From: Chlamydiota bacterium
Lineage (GTDB): Bacteria; Chlamydiota; Chlamydiia; Chlamydiales; SLFE01
Direction: 5' to 3'
Assembly: GCA_011065065.1 (NCBI GenBank)
Contig: JAAKFL010000100.1
Coordinates: 1-6,707 of the forward strand
DNA length: 6,707 nt
In this document: positions 6,139 through 6,707 of the stretch, in pieces
Numbering within the stretch: the stretch's first letter is position 1
Layout: each line of letters begins with the position of its first letter
The notes under the pieces: generated by a model
The model's database searches: none
Seen by the model: the letters and a program-made list of their open reading frames with translations, nothing else
Told to the model about the DNA's origin: nothing
Made by a program: the position numbers and the translations under genes

Positions 6139-6165
6139 CCAGAAATCGACCAATATCTTTATAAT
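6136..6165 (+). promoter_or_regulatory. Promoter-like element of the DUF3592-like gene
   Basis: TAGCCA (6136-6141, 4 of 6 to TTGACA) and a perfect TATAAT (6160-6165) are separated by 18 nt. The -10 ends six nt before the ATG at 6172, so transcription would start at about the start codon. No Shine-Dalgarno is present. The -35 overlaps the stop codon of the pseudouridine synthase gene. Confidence 0.4.
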
Positions 6166-6171
6166 AATGTC

Positions 6172-6615
6172 ATGAACAAAAATCCTTATTTGCTCGGCTT
6201 TTTATGTCTTATTTTGGTGGCGACTTTGTGGATCGGAGGAAAATCAGCTTGGGGAGTCTATCGCTATCTTCACCTGTCTCAAGTCACCTCGCCTGAAACT
6301 TTGATGATCTCAATAAAGAAAAAGTCATCAAATCACTACATTCCCACCGTGCAGTACAATTACCAAGTCAAAGGAAAGGAATTCCAGGGAAAACAAGATC
6401 TCAACCACATCAAATACTTCCGTGAAGAATATTTAGAAAACGATCTTTCTAAAATCAAAAAAGAAGAAAAGTGGACCATCTATTACGACCCTGCGAATCC
6501 TTCACGTTCCTCTTTAAAACGAGAATTCCCTTACAAAAATGTTGCGTACTCATTCATCATGGTTGGACTGCTAGGATACTTTATCTGGTTAGGAATCTTC
6601 ACTCAAAAAAATTAA
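6172..6615 (+). CDS. Two-TM membrane protein, DUF3592-like
   Basis: A 147-residue protein with a hydrophobic segment at about 5-23 and a second at about 123-143, enclosing a soluble loop of about 100 residues. The loop has the DUF3592 pattern: TVQYNYQVKGKEFQG (59-73), where a strand pair ends in a G-x-x-F/Y-x-G turn, and later YYDPANPSRSSL (104-115), the family's signature YDPxNPxxSxL. Function of the family is unknown. The loop probably faces outside the cytoplasm if both ends are inside (inference). It lies 33 bp after the pseudouridine synthase on the same strand, but its own -10-like box right before the ATG suggests independent transcription. No terminator is visible after it. Confidence 0.82.
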   Translation: MNKNPYLLGFLCLILVATLWIGGKSAWGVYRYLHLSQVTSPETLMISIKKKSSNHYIPTVQYNYQVKGKEFQGKQDLNHIKYFREEYLENDLSKIKKEEKWTIYYDPANPSRSSLKREFPYKNVAYSFIMVGLLGYFIWLGIFTQKN

Positions 6616-6678
6616 AAAAACATCTGTACTTGATTTCAGAATAACACCGCTATAAAATCCCTCCACAAATGAAAGTGA

Positions 6679-6706
6679 GGGGTCAGACGTGACTTATTGA
6701 CTTATT
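6679..6706. repeat. GGGGTCAGAC motif and tandem octamer at right edge
   Basis: After the last gene, 6616-6678 holds nothing I recognise. Then GGGGTCAGAC (6679-6688) is followed by two exact copies of GACTTATT (6691-6698 and 6699-6706). Similar GGGGTCAGAC-type sequences occur near REP-associated tyrosine transposase genes in many bacteria, as I recall. The window ends here, so whether an element follows cannot be seen. A preceding weak hairpin CCCTC/GAGGG (6659-6681) lacks a U-tract. Confidence 0.35.
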
Positions 6707-6707
6707 T

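Noticed and set aside
6659..6681. Terminator hairpin CCCTC/GAGGG after the DUF3592-like gene
   Set aside because: Five-bp stem with a 13-nt loop and no following U-tract, so it is not a credible intrinsic terminator.

Overview
The window most likely comes from an amoeba-associated member of the Chlamydiota (Parachlamydiales type, such as Parachlamydia, Protochlamydia or Waddlia). Two things suggest this. One gene encodes a eukaryotic-like F-box plus leucine-rich-repeat protein, a class known to be expanded in those endosymbionts. The S20 ribosomal protein also has an N-terminus and a C-terminal half that resemble the chlamydial S20 as I remember it. No 16S or other taxonomic marker is present, so this is an inference of moderate strength. 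Base composition is moderately AT-rich, with very AT-rich leaders in front of the F-box gene and in the 5040-5180 interval.

Left part (1-2990): two convergent genes whose 3' ends overlap by 12 bp. On the + strand is a 401-aa protein with a Sec-type signal peptide and a recognisable aminoglycoside-phosphotransferase/choline-kinase-like fold, with ATP-loop, Lys, catalytic H-D-H-N and metal-binding Asp all visible. On the - strand is a 531-aa protein with an F-box near residues 114-152 and eight near-identical 24-residue LRRs (72-bp DNA repeats) at its C-terminus. It has a good sigma70-like promoter in an AT-rich leader. Both look like accessory, possibly host-directed, genes.

Centre (2990-5030): on the - strand, a Sec-exported CocE/NonD-family alpha/beta hydrolase lies directly downstream of rpsT (ribosomal protein S20). 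rpsT has a textbook promoter (TTGACG-17-TATAAT), a Shine-Dalgarno site and an intrinsic terminator. The U-tract of that terminator nearly abuts the Shine-Dalgarno of the hydrolase gene, so the hydrolase depends on read-through or on a promoter inside rpsT.

Right part (5030-6707): on the + strand, an AT-rich intergenic stretch with a possible 36-codon ORF, then an S4-domain RluA-family pseudouridine synthase, then a small two-TM DUF3592-like membrane protein. The last two genes each have a -10-like hexamer 6-7 nt before the ATG and no Shine-Dalgarno, a layout that suggests leaderless transcripts. The extreme right edge carries a GGGGTCAGAC motif and a tandem octamer that may be the border of a small mobile or repeat element outside the window.

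I see no rRNA, tRNA, CRISPR array or complete insertion sequence. The most noteworthy content is the exported kinase-like protein and the F-box/LRR protein, whose repeat variation falls on the predicted ligand-binding face.
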